Origin: Alteromonas stellipolaris
Lineage (GTDB): Bacteria > Pseudomonadota > Gammaproteobacteria > Enterobacterales > Alteromonadaceae
Length of the DNA stretch: 64,000 nt
NCBI RefSeq assembly: GCF_001562115.1
Contig: NZ_CP013926.1
Coordinates: 1,054,001-1,118,000 of the forward strand
Direction of reading: 5' to 3'
Part shown: positions 48,880-57,607 of the stretch, in pieces
Numbering within the stretch: position 1 is the stretch's first letter
Layout of the letters: every line of letters starts with the position of its first letter
The notes under the pieces: model-generated
Told to the model about the DNA's origin: nothing
Seen by the model: only the letters and a program-made list of their open reading frames with translations
Databases searched by the model: none
Made by a program: the position numbers and the translations under genes

Positions 48880-49686
48880 ATGATTGAAATATCTAGTCTT
48901 GCTAAACGCTTTGAGGTGGATAACCCCAAAAAGCTAAGTGAGCAAGAGAAAAAGGATCCACGATTAAAAGGGCGCTACTTTCAATCAGTGAAAGATGTTT
49001 CGTTTTCATGTGGTCACGGAGAAGTTCTTGGTTTACTAGGGCCAAACGGCGCAGGAAAAACCACGACATTACGCATGCTTTCAACAGCACTTAAACCAGA
49101 TAGCGGTACCGTGGTGATTGATGGCGAAGACGTGTTAGCCAACCCAATTATTGCGCGTAAAAAAATAGGGTTTCTGTCTAGCTCAACCGGCTTGTATGGC
49201 AGGCTGACTGGGCGGGAAAATATTGCTTATTTTGGCGAATTGCATGGTATTGATAAATCGACAATATCAGCACGTATTGAAGAAATGGCTGACTTACTTG
49301 ATATGCAGAGCTTTTTGGACAGACGCGCAGAAAATTTTTCATCTGGCATGAAACAAAAAACAGCCATTGCCCGCGCTGTTATTCACGAACCTTCCTTAGT
49401 AGTGCTTGATGAGCCTACCACTGGTTTAGATATTATGGCTACGTCTACAGTCATGGACTTTATCCAACGACTTAAAGATAAAGGGACGCCGGTTATTTTT
49501 TCTACCCATCACTTAGATGAAGTTCAAATGCTTTGCGACCGAGTAACAGTGATTAATCAAGGCGAAACAGTATTCAACGATTCCCTTGCCGCCTTTAGTG
49601 CGCTATCGGGCGGACAAATGCATAAAAGTTTCTTACAAACATTAAAAATGGATATAGGGGAGGTGGGCAATGTGGTTAATCTTTAA
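48880..49686 (+). CDS. natA: NatA-type ABC transporter ATP-binding protein
   Basis: 268 aa. Walker A GLLGPNGAGKTT (about 50-61), Q-loop and signature FSSGMKQKTAIARA, Walker B SLVVLDEPTTGLD, H-loop STHHLDEV. The N-terminal insert (NPKKLSEQEKKDPRLKGRYF) before the first core strand is typical of this branch. Overlaps the permease gene by 17 bases. The natAB symbols follow family resemblance to the Bacillus sodium exporter; the real substrate is not known. Confidence 0.85.
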   Translation: MIEISSLAKRFEVDNPKKLSEQEKKDPRLKGRYFQSVKDVSFSCGHGEVLGLLGPNGAGKTTTLRMLSTALKPDSGTVVIDGEDVLANPIIARKKIGFLSSSTGLYGRLTGRENIAYFGELHGIDKSTISARIEEMADLLDMQSFLDRRAENFSSGMKQKTAIARAVIHEPSLVVLDEPTTGLDIMATSTVMDFIQRLKDKGTPVIFSTHHLDEVQMLCDRVTVINQGETVFNDSLAAFSALSGGQMHKSFLQTLKMDIGEVGNVVNL

Positions 49687-50866
49687 AAAGGAATTCAAAG
49701 AGTTACTACGCGACCGCAAAACCATTATTTTTATGATTGTTCTGCCCTTGCTGCTTTTCCCATTGATTTTTGGTGTAGCGATGTTTTTCATGAATTCAGC
49801 CACTGAAAAAGCCGAAAACGTAGTATTGAAATATGCCATTGTGGGCGAGCAATATGCACCAGAGATGTCGAAGCAATTCGCTAGTGAAACCAATAAATTT
49901 ACGGTGGTGGATATACAAGATGAAGCCGACTACGCCAAGCTCATTAAAAATGAAACGGTAGATTTTGTTTTGGTGATACCTGAAAGCTTCAATAGTGATG
50001 TGCTTGCTTCTGGACAGCATAAGCTTCAATTGTATTTGAATGATGCTGGGTTAAATAAAGTAATGGGGCGAGTCTCTGAAATTGTTGATATTCACACCAA
50101 CGAATTTCAAAAGACAGCTTTTGCTAAATTAGGACTGGATGAAGCCCAGCAACAAGCGTTATTAGCGCCAATTGTGATTGAAAAAGAAAACATAGCGGAT
50201 GATCGTGAAGTATGGGGCGAGCGATTAGGTGGGTTATTACCTTATTTTATTTTCATTTTATGCCTACAAGGTGCTATGGCACCAGCATCAGACTTAGGTG
50301 CGGGTGAAAAAGAGAGAGGGACGTTAGAGACGTTGTTGATATCGCCTATGGATCGCTACAAGCTTGTACTAGGTAAATTTTTGACCATCGGTATAGCGGG
50401 GCTAATTACTGCCCTTATCACCGTTTCCTCCATGGCCATATGGGGCATTGTCTTATCGCAAGGAATGGCGATTGAGTTTGTGGCTGAGGTGATGGCGATG
50501 ATCGGCATTATTGATTTTGTGCTTATCTTTTTAATGCTAATACCGGTAGTGGCGATATTTGCCGCGGTCTTATTATCACTTTCTATTTATGCTCGCTCAT
50601 TCAAAGAAGCACAAAGCTACATGGGGGCGCTGATTATGGTGGTAATTTTCCCTGTGCTGATTGCCATGATGCCTGGGGTTAAATTAGAGGGGGGTTGGAT
50701 TTGGGTGCCGCTTACCAATGTCGCGTTAGCGATGAAAGAACTATTTAAAGGCACTATGGATTACTTTGCTCTGTTCGGCATATTTACATCTACAGTAGCC
50801 ATCGCCGCAGCACTCATTGCATTTTGTGTGTATTGGTTTAATAAAGAGAAGGTACTATTTAGGTAA
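49670..50866 (+). CDS. natB: NatB-type ABC transporter permease
   Basis: 398 aa, ABC2 membrane family. One N-terminal membrane segment (about 22-42), a large extracytoplasmic domain (about 45-180), then five membrane segments. The motifs GAGEKERGTLETLLISPMDRYKLVLGKFL are characteristic of ABC-2 type exporters. It pairs with the ATP-binding protein encoded just upstream. Confidence 0.88.
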   Translation: MWLIFKKEFKELLRDRKTIIFMIVLPLLLFPLIFGVAMFFMNSATEKAENVVLKYAIVGEQYAPEMSKQFASETNKFTVVDIQDEADYAKLIKNETVDFVLVIPESFNSDVLASGQHKLQLYLNDAGLNKVMGRVSEIVDIHTNEFQKTAFAKLGLDEAQQQALLAPIVIEKENIADDREVWGERLGGLLPYFIFILCLQGAMAPASDLGAGEKERGTLETLLISPMDRYKLVLGKFLTIGIAGLITALITVSSMAIWGIVLSQGMAIEFVAEVMAMIGIIDFVLIFLMLIPVVAIFAAVLLSLSIYARSFKEAQSYMGALIMVVIFPVLIAMMPGVKLEGGWIWVPLTNVALAMKELFKGTMDYFALFGIFTSTVAIAAALIAFCVYWFNKEKVLFR

Positions 50867-50967
50867 CGTTTATAGTGTTTTAGCCTTATCTTGAACTTCA
50901 TTGAGTTTTAAGTCAGTATGGATTTTAAACAATGATGTAATTGTATTGCTGATAGGATATCAAGCTA

Positions 50968-51720
50968 ATGTCAATTAAAAGTAAAATAGATAAGGCGCTC
51001 TTAATTCTTAAACACCCGAGCGTATTGTTAGGAAAGCAAAATTATATTCTAATATTGAGTCATATGCGCAGTCGGTCTTCCCTATTGTCGCATGTACTTG
51101 GCAGTCATGATGAAGTGTGTGGGTATGGTGAACTTCACTATGACTATCCTAAAAAAAGTTCGCTTCTTAAAATGCACGTGGAATTGCTAAAAGACACTGG
51201 GCAATCAACTACGAAAGGCTTTTTTCTAGACAAATTGCTACATAACAGTTTTGTTGTTTCACATGATATTTTAAAAAGAAAGAATGTGTACATTTTAATT
51301 TTAGTTCGGGAACCAGAAGCAACAGTAAAAAGTATTGTTAAAATGGGAGAAGTTACTGGTGACGAAGGTTACCTAGATGTCGATGCTATGCTTAAATACT
51401 ATACAAATCGACTCAATTACTTATACCAAATAGCTCAAAAATATGAAGGCGTTCTGATGATCGACTCTGATAATATTGTTGATTCTACATCTGAAACTTT
51501 AAATCGAATTAAAAATTGGTTGGGCCTGGGCGACGAATTAACCAGCTCATATAAAAAATTTAAGAAGACCGGGAGTGCTGGTCATGGTGACCCTTCATTG
51601 AACATATCTGCTGGTGAAATAATAAAAACGCAAAATGACTTAGCGTTGGAATTCGAACCCACTTTATTGAACAATGCCAAGGAAATTTACTCGAAAGTGA
51701 TTGGGTTAAAAGCCTCTTGA
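50968..51720 (+). CDS. Sulfotransferase family protein
   Basis: 250 aa. A PAPS-binding-like 5' loop, ILSHMRSRSSLLSHVLGSHD, follows the first strand, and VREPEATVKSIVKM has the pattern of the 3'-phosphate site ('R.P......S'). No signal peptide. The acceptor could be a glycan, lipid or protein; no sugar-polymer genes lie beside it. AT-rich composition (around a third G+C in places) contrasts with the neighbouring natB and fliK-like genes and suggests acquisition. Confidence 0.75.
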   Translation: MSIKSKIDKALLILKHPSVLLGKQNYILILSHMRSRSSLLSHVLGSHDEVCGYGELHYDYPKKSSLLKMHVELLKDTGQSTTKGFFLDKLLHNSFVVSHDILKRKNVYILILVREPEATVKSIVKMGEVTGDEGYLDVDAMLKYYTNRLNYLYQIAQKYEGVLMIDSDNIVDSTSETLNRIKNWLGLGDELTSSYKKFKKTGSAGHGDPSLNISAGEIIKTQNDLALEFEPTLLNNAKEIYSKVIGLKAS

Positions 51721-51726
51721 AAAGAC

Positions 51727-52038
51727 TTATAACTCATAATTTATATGCTTAACCACACCTTCCCACCCCGGCGGTATTTTTCCTTGTAGAACATAGGAAT
51801 ATGCTAGTAGCTCTGCAATAACAAAATATAACGATTCAGGTATATCTTGCCCCAAATCTAAGGTACTAAGCACTTCGCTAAGATAAGGGTCTTCATGGAT
51901 AAGAATGCCTGACTCTTCAGCCATGGCGATAATCGCTTCTGCAAGGTCGCCGTAGCCTTTAGCGACAACTTTTGGGGCTGTTTTTTTATCGCCACCATCA
52001 TATTTGAGCCCAATTGCACGCTTCGCTTTCTCACTCAT
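51727..52038 (-). CDS. FlhB C-terminal-like protein
   Basis: 103 aa. Similar to the cytoplasmic tail of FlhB/YscU-type export gate proteins (AIGLKYDGGDKKTAPKVVAK, then AEESGILIHEDPYLSEVLST and IPESLYFVIAELLAYSYVLQ) but without membrane segments and without the NPTH autocleavage site. Overlaps the preceding FliK-like gene by 4 bases. Such stand-alone proteins can replace the FlhB tail in some bacteria; whether it acts in flagellar export here is unknown. Confidence 0.85.
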   Translation of the reverse strand: MSEKAKRAIGLKYDGGDKKTAPKVVAKGYGDLAEAIIAMAEESGILIHEDPYLSEVLSTLDLGQDIPESLYFVIAELLAYSYVLQGKIPPGWEGVVKHINYEL

Positions 52039-54548
52039 ACTCTTGTCTCAAAAATTTGATGCGGACGTTTATTTAATGTTTCAGGTATATGGCCTCGCTG
52101 AAAACTCATTTTCTCAACATTCAGTCCTAAATCCGCTAATCTTCGCTCTAAAAAAGGCAAGGTATCAGCAACCCGAGTCAGTACGGTTTCGTTGGAAGTA
52201 TAAAGGTCAATAGTGATGGTATCGGTGTCTATCTTGGATTTAGCGAGTAGTTGGCCCGCATCACCAATATCTAGTTTCATGGTGACATTCCATAAACGTC
52301 GATCTCCGTCTTTACCCTCTTTTTCGTGTTGCCGGTCAGGCTCTCTTTGCACTAAAAGTTCTGCGGGTGCGTAATGTTGAGTCACAGAAGGTAATGCATA
52401 GAAAAAACTATCTTGCCCTTGAACCCGAGTTTCGGCCTGAGCGACTTTGCTGTGTTGATGGTTTGCCAATAAGGTTTTTAAATTAGCCAGTAAATTTGTG
52501 CGACTATCAAGATTGGCAACATCTTGGGCAACACGGCTAGAGAGGACAGTACCAGACGTATTCGTTATCGTTTTACTTATAATGCTATCCGGTGAATCAA
52601 TTTGTGCTTTAAGAGAGGGTTGCTTTGATAGCGCTCTACCCGCCAATGATAACTGTAACAATGCCACCAAACCTTGCACAAAATTGGAAGCCGCAATTGG
52701 AGACGTTAAGGTTAGCGGCGTTACCGCGATAGCGGGGGCGTTGATTAACGCATGAATGCGCGAAGCTATAGATGCGTCGGCGTTATTTTGAGTCGCCTGG
52801 GTGTTATGTTGGGTATTTGGCGTTGAGGATTTTGTCTCTAAACCGTTTTTGTCTCCATCCTGTAAACTAGTTGCTTGAGTTGCTGTTTTATCACTTGATG
52901 GGGCTGTATTTGAAGGGAAACCAATGTTGTTGCCCTGTGTTGCATTTCCGCGAATGCCATTCCCCGACCCACCGAGCAAAGCGATTAGCTGAGAAATGCC
53001 TTTTCGCAAACTGGTATCAGCGTTACCTGTATTTATATCTCCGGCGCCTTTCTTAATGCCAGCAGTATCATCATTTGTAGAAGCGATACTCTCTTGGCTC
53101 GAATTAGATGAGGCCGATGTGGTAGTTGTATTAGCCGGTTGGGGGGAAGATAGTGGCTTAGCACTGGGTAATGCGTTGCTGTTTATTCCCGTAATTTGCT
53201 TAGCTATTTGATTTAATACGGCAGTGGTTTTATCGCTGCCTTCGACAGTCCCATTAAGTATAGCCGTTAACTGTGTTAGCGCTTGTTGGGTAGAACCTGT
53301 CTGGCTAAGCAAAGCGCGAGATAAAGTAATGATGGCTTTGTGAACATCAGTCCCTTGTATCAAAGCACTTTTGCCATCTACTGCGGTTGAGAATTCCGGC
53401 GATGATTTAATTGATGGAGAACTCGACGCTTGATTAGCATTATCTGCTTTTGCTCGTTGAACTAAATTGTCACTACCGTTTGCCGAAGTTTTTACTGTGG
53501 TATCAGACACAATGGAATTATTTCCAGCCGTTTTTTCAACCCCTTTTCCAATCCCTTTTCCAACTATTGCTCCCACAGGAATAGCTAAAGCGCTAAGTTT
53601 GGCGGCAAGTTGCTCTGAAGCCCTTGGAATGACAGTACTACCTTCAGGTGAAGGGAACTTCAATACTGCCTGACTGGCAGCGGAATACGATGTTAGTGTA
53701 TTGCCCTTAAGACTAAGCATAGATACCTGCTGCAAGGTATTTTGTGTTTGAATATTCGGAAGTTGCTTAGCAATTGTATCTGGAACATTAGCGTTGCCTA
53801 GGTTGCCATGTCCGAAAGCGATACCTTGGAAGCGCAACGCATTGGTGATGACAGCCGAAACTTTGCTATCTGTTATCGATAAGGGGGCGGCTTGTAAAGT
53901 GGAAGCTGCTGATTGAGCACCCTGTGCCGCCAAGTATGTTTGTTTCGATGACGTTATTGCAACTGCTAATTTGCCCGTATCACCAGGCACCTGATTAAGT
54001 GACAGTGAAACCAGCTTGCCATTGTTTTTGATATCGCCACTCAATTGCGCTGCGGCGTCAGGCTTTAGTTGTAAGTTTAACTGCTGACCATCTGCTAGCG
54101 ATAGACTCAGTTGATTATTCGTTAATTGTGTAACAGTTGCCTGCACATTAACGCGCATGTTCTGTTGTGGGGTCGGCATAGATGCCAACATTGTCGCTAA
54201 CGAAAGTGAAAGGGTTTTAAGCTGCATCGCCGTAACTTGACTGGTACTCATTCCTGTTTCAGTGCTAATAAGGGCAGCTTGAGTTCCGCCGTTTTGACTG
54301 AAAGAGATCAACTGGGGGCGCTGTGGTGGCAGTAAATCTGCGCTTTTCAAAAGTGAAACTTGTGTTGCCGGTTGCCCTTGCGTTTGAATAGCAAGTATCT
54401 GTTCGGGCAATCGCGCCACGGTTACCTTCGCGGCGGTATCAAGCGCAGCAGCTTGGGATAAATTATTCAGCACAGATGCTGCCGACGATTTCGACCCTGA
54501 AGTATTCTGAGTAATATTTGAAAGCAGTGCGCTTAACTGTGATGTCAT
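52035..54548 (-). CDS. FliK-like hook-length control family protein
   Basis: 837 aa. Only the last 90 residues (LWNVTMKLDIGDAGQLLAKS, DTITIDLYTSNETVLTRVAD, LPFLERRLADLGLNVEKMSF) form a FliK C-terminal-like domain. The rest is Ser/Thr/Asn/Gln/Ala-rich low-complexity sequence, with a GNNSI/VGKGIGKGVEKTAG stretch near 330. This is the layout of a ruler-type protein, but much longer than typical FliK. It is away from the main flagellar cluster and divergent from ccmA. Its partner is the FlhB-C-like gene that overlaps its end. Confidence 0.82.
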   Translation of the reverse strand: MTSQLSALLSNITQNTSGSKSSAASVLNNLSQAAALDTAAKVTVARLPEQILAIQTQGQPATQVSLLKSADLLPPQRPQLISFSQNGGTQAALISTETGMSTSQVTAMQLKTLSLSLATMLASMPTPQQNMRVNVQATVTQLTNNQLSLSLADGQQLNLQLKPDAAAQLSGDIKNNGKLVSLSLNQVPGDTGKLAVAITSSKQTYLAAQGAQSAASTLQAAPLSITDSKVSAVITNALRFQGIAFGHGNLGNANVPDTIAKQLPNIQTQNTLQQVSMLSLKGNTLTSYSAASQAVLKFPSPEGSTVIPRASEQLAAKLSALAIPVGAIVGKGIGKGVEKTAGNNSIVSDTTVKTSANGSDNLVQRAKADNANQASSSPSIKSSPEFSTAVDGKSALIQGTDVHKAIITLSRALLSQTGSTQQALTQLTAILNGTVEGSDKTTAVLNQIAKQITGINSNALPSAKPLSSPQPANTTTTSASSNSSQESIASTNDDTAGIKKGAGDINTGNADTSLRKGISQLIALLGGSGNGIRGNATQGNNIGFPSNTAPSSDKTATQATSLQDGDKNGLETKSSTPNTQHNTQATQNNADASIASRIHALINAPAIAVTPLTLTSPIAASNFVQGLVALLQLSLAGRALSKQPSLKAQIDSPDSIISKTITNTSGTVLSSRVAQDVANLDSRTNLLANLKTLLANHQHSKVAQAETRVQGQDSFFYALPSVTQHYAPAELLVQREPDRQHEKEGKDGDRRLWNVTMKLDIGDAGQLLAKSKIDTDTITIDLYTSNETVLTRVADTLPFLERRLADLGLNVEKMSFQRGHIPETLNKRPHQIFETRV

Positions 54549-54732
54549 AACGAGCTTATCGGCAAGGTGAGCGACGAGTTTAATCGGTTATATGAAGTAT
54601 AGGTAATAAGCGAGGCATATCACCGCGTTTGTGATTGAAGTAAATCATATTTAATCATAATTCGCGACTGCGAAAGAATCTTACTGTGATAAACTACGCC
54701 GGTTTTGAACAGTCAATAGTAAAGGAGCGTGC

Positions 54733-55386
54733 GTGTCCGGTTTATGTGCATCTGGACTAACTTGCATAAAACGCGATCGTGTTTTGTTTGACGATTTTTC
54801 GTTAAATCTTAATGCAGGGGAATTAGTATATTTGCGTGGGCCTAACGGTGCAGGCAAAACCAGCCTTTTGCGTATCCTTACTGGCTTGAGTTCGCCCGAA
54901 CACGGTGACGTGACTTTCGACGGCGTGAATATCAATAGCAATCCTTCATTATATTATAAAAACCTTATTTATTTAGGCCACAAAAGTGCTTTGAACGGCG
55001 CTTTGTCTGCCATTGATAACTTACGCTTTTGGCTAGCGCAACACGGTATTCAAAATAAAGATCTGACCCAAGCATCTAATATCGATAACACTATTTACCG
55101 TGCTCTTGAAAACTTAGGGCTAGTTGGCCTTGAAGATGTGCCCGTCAGATTCTTATCTGCGGGACAACAACGTCGCGTTGCACTGAGTCGGCTTTGGCTC
55201 AAGCCTGCAGCGGTATGGATATTAGATGAACCTTTCACCGCCCTTGATACCGCTGGCGTAATATTACTTGAGCGAAAAATGAAACAGCATGTGGCTGATA
55301 GGGGCATGATTATTACCACATCCCACCAAGCACTGTCTTCTGAAGCGGGCACGCACCGCTGTGTTGATTTGGAGTACCGGTTTTGA
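54733..55386 (+). CDS. ccmA: Heme exporter ATP-binding protein CcmA
   Basis: 217 aa from a GTG with AAAGGAG upstream. Walker A LRGPNGAGKTSLL, signature RFLSAGQQRRVALSRL, Walker B VWILDEPFTALD. Energises CcmBCD-mediated release of heme-loaded CcmE. First gene of the ccm operon; overlaps ccmB by 4 bases. Confidence 0.95.
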   Translation: MSGLCASGLTCIKRDRVLFDDFSLNLNAGELVYLRGPNGAGKTSLLRILTGLSSPEHGDVTFDGVNINSNPSLYYKNLIYLGHKSALNGALSAIDNLRFWLAQHGIQNKDLTQASNIDNTIYRALENLGLVGLEDVPVRFLSAGQQRRVALSRLWLKPAAVWILDEPFTALDTAGVILLERKMKQHVADRGMIITTSHQALSSEAGTHRCVDLEYRF

Positions 55387-56051
55387 ATCCGTTGCTACTA
55401 GGTATATTCAAACGTGATATGCAGATTGCGTTTCAGCAAAAAGCTGAGCTGGTTCAACCCCTCATGTTTTTATTGATGGTGGTGACCCTATTTCCCTTGG
55501 GCGTAAGCCCTTCTCCTGAAACACTGCAACGTATTGGCCCAGGCGTTATCTGGATAGCGGCTATATTGTCATCCTTGTTAGGGATGGAACGTCTTTTTCG
55601 TGATGATTTTATTGATGGTTCATTAGAGCAATACACATTAAGTGGCATGTCACTGCCAGCCGTTGCTACGGTTAAAGTACTGGCACATTGGCTAGTGAGT
55701 TTCGTGCCCTTGTTAATATTGTCACCGTTGCTCGCGATGTTTTTAAACCTAAGCATGGATATGTTTATAGCATTAATGCTTACTTTGTTAATTGGCACAC
55801 CTTTGCTGTCGTTAATAGGCGCCATTGCTGTAGGACTAACGGTTGGATTGGCGAGGGGCGGGCTACTTTTAGCACTACTTTTAATCCCTGTTTTTATTCC
55901 GTTACTGATTTTTGCCACGTCAGCTGTAGATTCTGCCGCACTGCAATTACCTTATCATCCCCAACTTGCTATTATTGGCGCCATGCTGTTATTGGCTGCT
56001 GCCGCTGCGCCGTTTGCCATAGCTTATTCTTTGAAAGTGAGTCAAAACTGA
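55383..56051 (+). CDS. ccmB: Heme exporter membrane protein CcmB
   Basis: 222 aa with about six membrane segments; TTG start inside the ccmA stop overlap. VVTLFPLGVSPSPETLQRIG and GPGVIWIAAILSSLLGMERL are the family's conserved stretch. Forms the export complex with CcmA and CcmC. One-base overlap with ccmC (TGATG). Confidence 0.95.
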   Translation: MNPLLLGIFKRDMQIAFQQKAELVQPLMFLLMVVTLFPLGVSPSPETLQRIGPGVIWIAAILSSLLGMERLFRDDFIDGSLEQYTLSGMSLPAVATVKVLAHWLVSFVPLLILSPLLAMFLNLSMDMFIALMLTLLIGTPLLSLIGAIAVGLTVGLARGGLLLALLLIPVFIPLLIFATSAVDSAALQLPYHPQLAIIGAMLLLAAAAAPFAIAYSLKVSQN

Positions 56052-56800
56052 TGTGGAAGTGGTTACATCCTTACGCTAAAACAGAAAATGCTTACCAATT
56101 GTGCGTGACCTTGCAACCTTGGTTGTGGGTAGGTGCATTGTTGTGCTTGTTAGTAGGTACGGTGTGGGGGCTAGCGTTTGCACCACAAGATTATCAACAA
56201 GGCGATTCGTTTCGCATTATCTACATTCATGTGCCAAGCGCCATGTTATCTATGGGCACTTATGTAGCGATGGCGATAGCAGCGTTGGTGGGTATGGTGT
56301 GGCAGTGGCGAACGGCTTATATGAGCATGATAGCCATGGCACCGGTAGGTGCAGTGATGACCTTTATTGCGTTATTTACCGGTGCCGCATGGGGTAAACC
56401 TATGTGGGGCGCTTGGTGGGTGTGGGATGCACGCCTTACTTCAGAACTTATTTTGTTATTTTTGTATATTGGTGTTATTGCGCTATACGGCGCCTTTGAA
56501 GATAAACAACAAGCGGGTAAAGCCGCAGGCGTGATGGCGTTAGTCGGTGTGGTGAATATTCCTATTATTCATTATTCCGTAGAGTGGTGGAATACCTTGC
56601 ATCAAGGTGCCACCATCAGCAAATTTGATCAGCCTTCAATTGCGCCTGAAATGTTGTGGCCATTATTAATTAGCTTGTTAGGTTTTGCTTTTTTTATTGG
56701 GGCTGTGACCACAGTAAGGCTACGCAGCGAAATTGTGCGCCGTGAAATGCATCGTCCTTGGGTGCAAAAGTTAGCGCACGAAACAAGTGAGAATAGCTAA
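56051..56800 (+). CDS. ccmC: Heme exporter protein CcmC
   Basis: 249 aa from the ATG overlapping the ccmB stop; the frame is open further upstream inside ccmB, but that is not used. Six membrane segments and the tryptophan-rich heme motif WGAWWVWDARLTSELILL. Loads heme onto CcmE with CcmD. Confidence 0.95.
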   Translation: MWKWLHPYAKTENAYQLCVTLQPWLWVGALLCLLVGTVWGLAFAPQDYQQGDSFRIIYIHVPSAMLSMGTYVAMAIAALVGMVWQWRTAYMSMIAMAPVGAVMTFIALFTGAAWGKPMWGAWWVWDARLTSELILLFLYIGVIALYGAFEDKQQAGKAAGVMALVGVVNIPIIHYSVEWWNTLHQGATISKFDQPSIAPEMLWPLLISLLGFAFFIGAVTTVRLRSEIVRREMHRPWVQKLAHETSENS

Positions 56801-57015
56801 TGCAGTTTGATTCTTTCTCAGCATTTTTAGAGATGGGAGGCTATGCCTTCTATGTCTGGTTATCTTTTGGTGTAACCTTTGGCGTAATGATACTACTAGT
56901 GGTATTAAGTTTCCGCCAACATAAAGGGTTACTGAAATCGGTTTTAAAAGAACAGCAGCGTCAGGTGCGAATTAAAGAAGCGAGAGAAAAATCACACGCT
57001 TCATCAGCACAGTAA
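56800..57015 (+). CDS. ccmD: CcmD small membrane protein
   Basis: 71 aa. One membrane segment (about 13-38: GGYAFYVWLSFGVTFGVMIL) and a basic cytoplasmic tail (RQHKGLLKSVLKEQQRQVRI). The FxxMGGYAxYVW start is typical of CcmD. Starts on the last base of the ccmC stop. Confidence 0.93.
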   Translation: MQFDSFSAFLEMGGYAFYVWLSFGVTFGVMILLVVLSFRQHKGLLKSVLKEQQRQVRIKEAREKSHASSAQ

Positions 57016-57050
57016 GTTGTAGTCAGTAGTTTTTAAAGTGAGATAGTTGC

Positions 57051-57605
57051 ATGAACCCTAGAAGAAAGCAGCGTTTGGCGGTAGTGGGTATTGTTGGGCT
57101 GTTAATTGCCAGCGCTATTGGCTTAATGCTTTATGCATTGAACGACAGTATCGATTTATTTTACACGCCAAGTGAAATTATTGAAGGTAAGCAAGGGCAA
57201 ATGCCTCATGTTGGTCAACGTCTTCGTATTGGCGGCATGGTTGTGCCCGGTAGTGTGAGCCGCGACAGCAAAAGTTTAGCGGTTTCCTTTGACTTAATAG
57301 ATACGGGGCCCATCGTTACTGTGACATACACAGGAATACTGCCTGACTTGTTTCGTGAAGGCCAAGGCATTGTGGCTACCGGTGTGCTTACTTCGGCAAC
57401 AGAAATTACCGCGCAAGAAGTGCTGGCTAAGCATGATGAAGAATACATGCCACCTGAGTTGGCGGAAAAAATGAAGGGTATTAAGCATGAAAAGCCTGCC
57501 AATATGCCTGTTACCGATGCGTCATCTTCTTATCAATATGACGCGATACCAAATTCTAAATTCAAGCCAGAGTCAGAGCCAAAGTTTAAACCAGGAGCCC
57601 AGTAG
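57051..57605 (+). CDS. ccmE: Heme chaperone CcmE
   Basis: 184 aa. N-terminal membrane anchor (about 10-30), OB-fold domain, and the heme-binding His in [12 protein letters not shown] (about residue 130). Carries heme from CcmC to CcmF. A Pro/Lys-rich tail ends the protein. Confidence 0.96.
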   Translation: MNPRRKQRLAVVGIVGLLIASAIGLMLYALNDSIDLFYTPSEIIEGKQGQMPHVGQRLRIGGMVVPGSVSRDSKSLAVSFDLIDTGPIVTVTYTGILPDLFREGQGIVATGVLTSATEITAQEVLAKHDEEYMPPELAEKMKGIKHEKPANMPVTDASSSYQYDAIPNSKFKPESEPKFKPGAQ

Positions 57606-57607
57606 TT

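Noticed and set aside
55688-56050. N-terminal extension of the ccmC frame
   Set aside because: It lies inside ccmB in another frame. CcmC has a normal start at the ATG overlapping the ccmB stop, giving the usual 249 aa.
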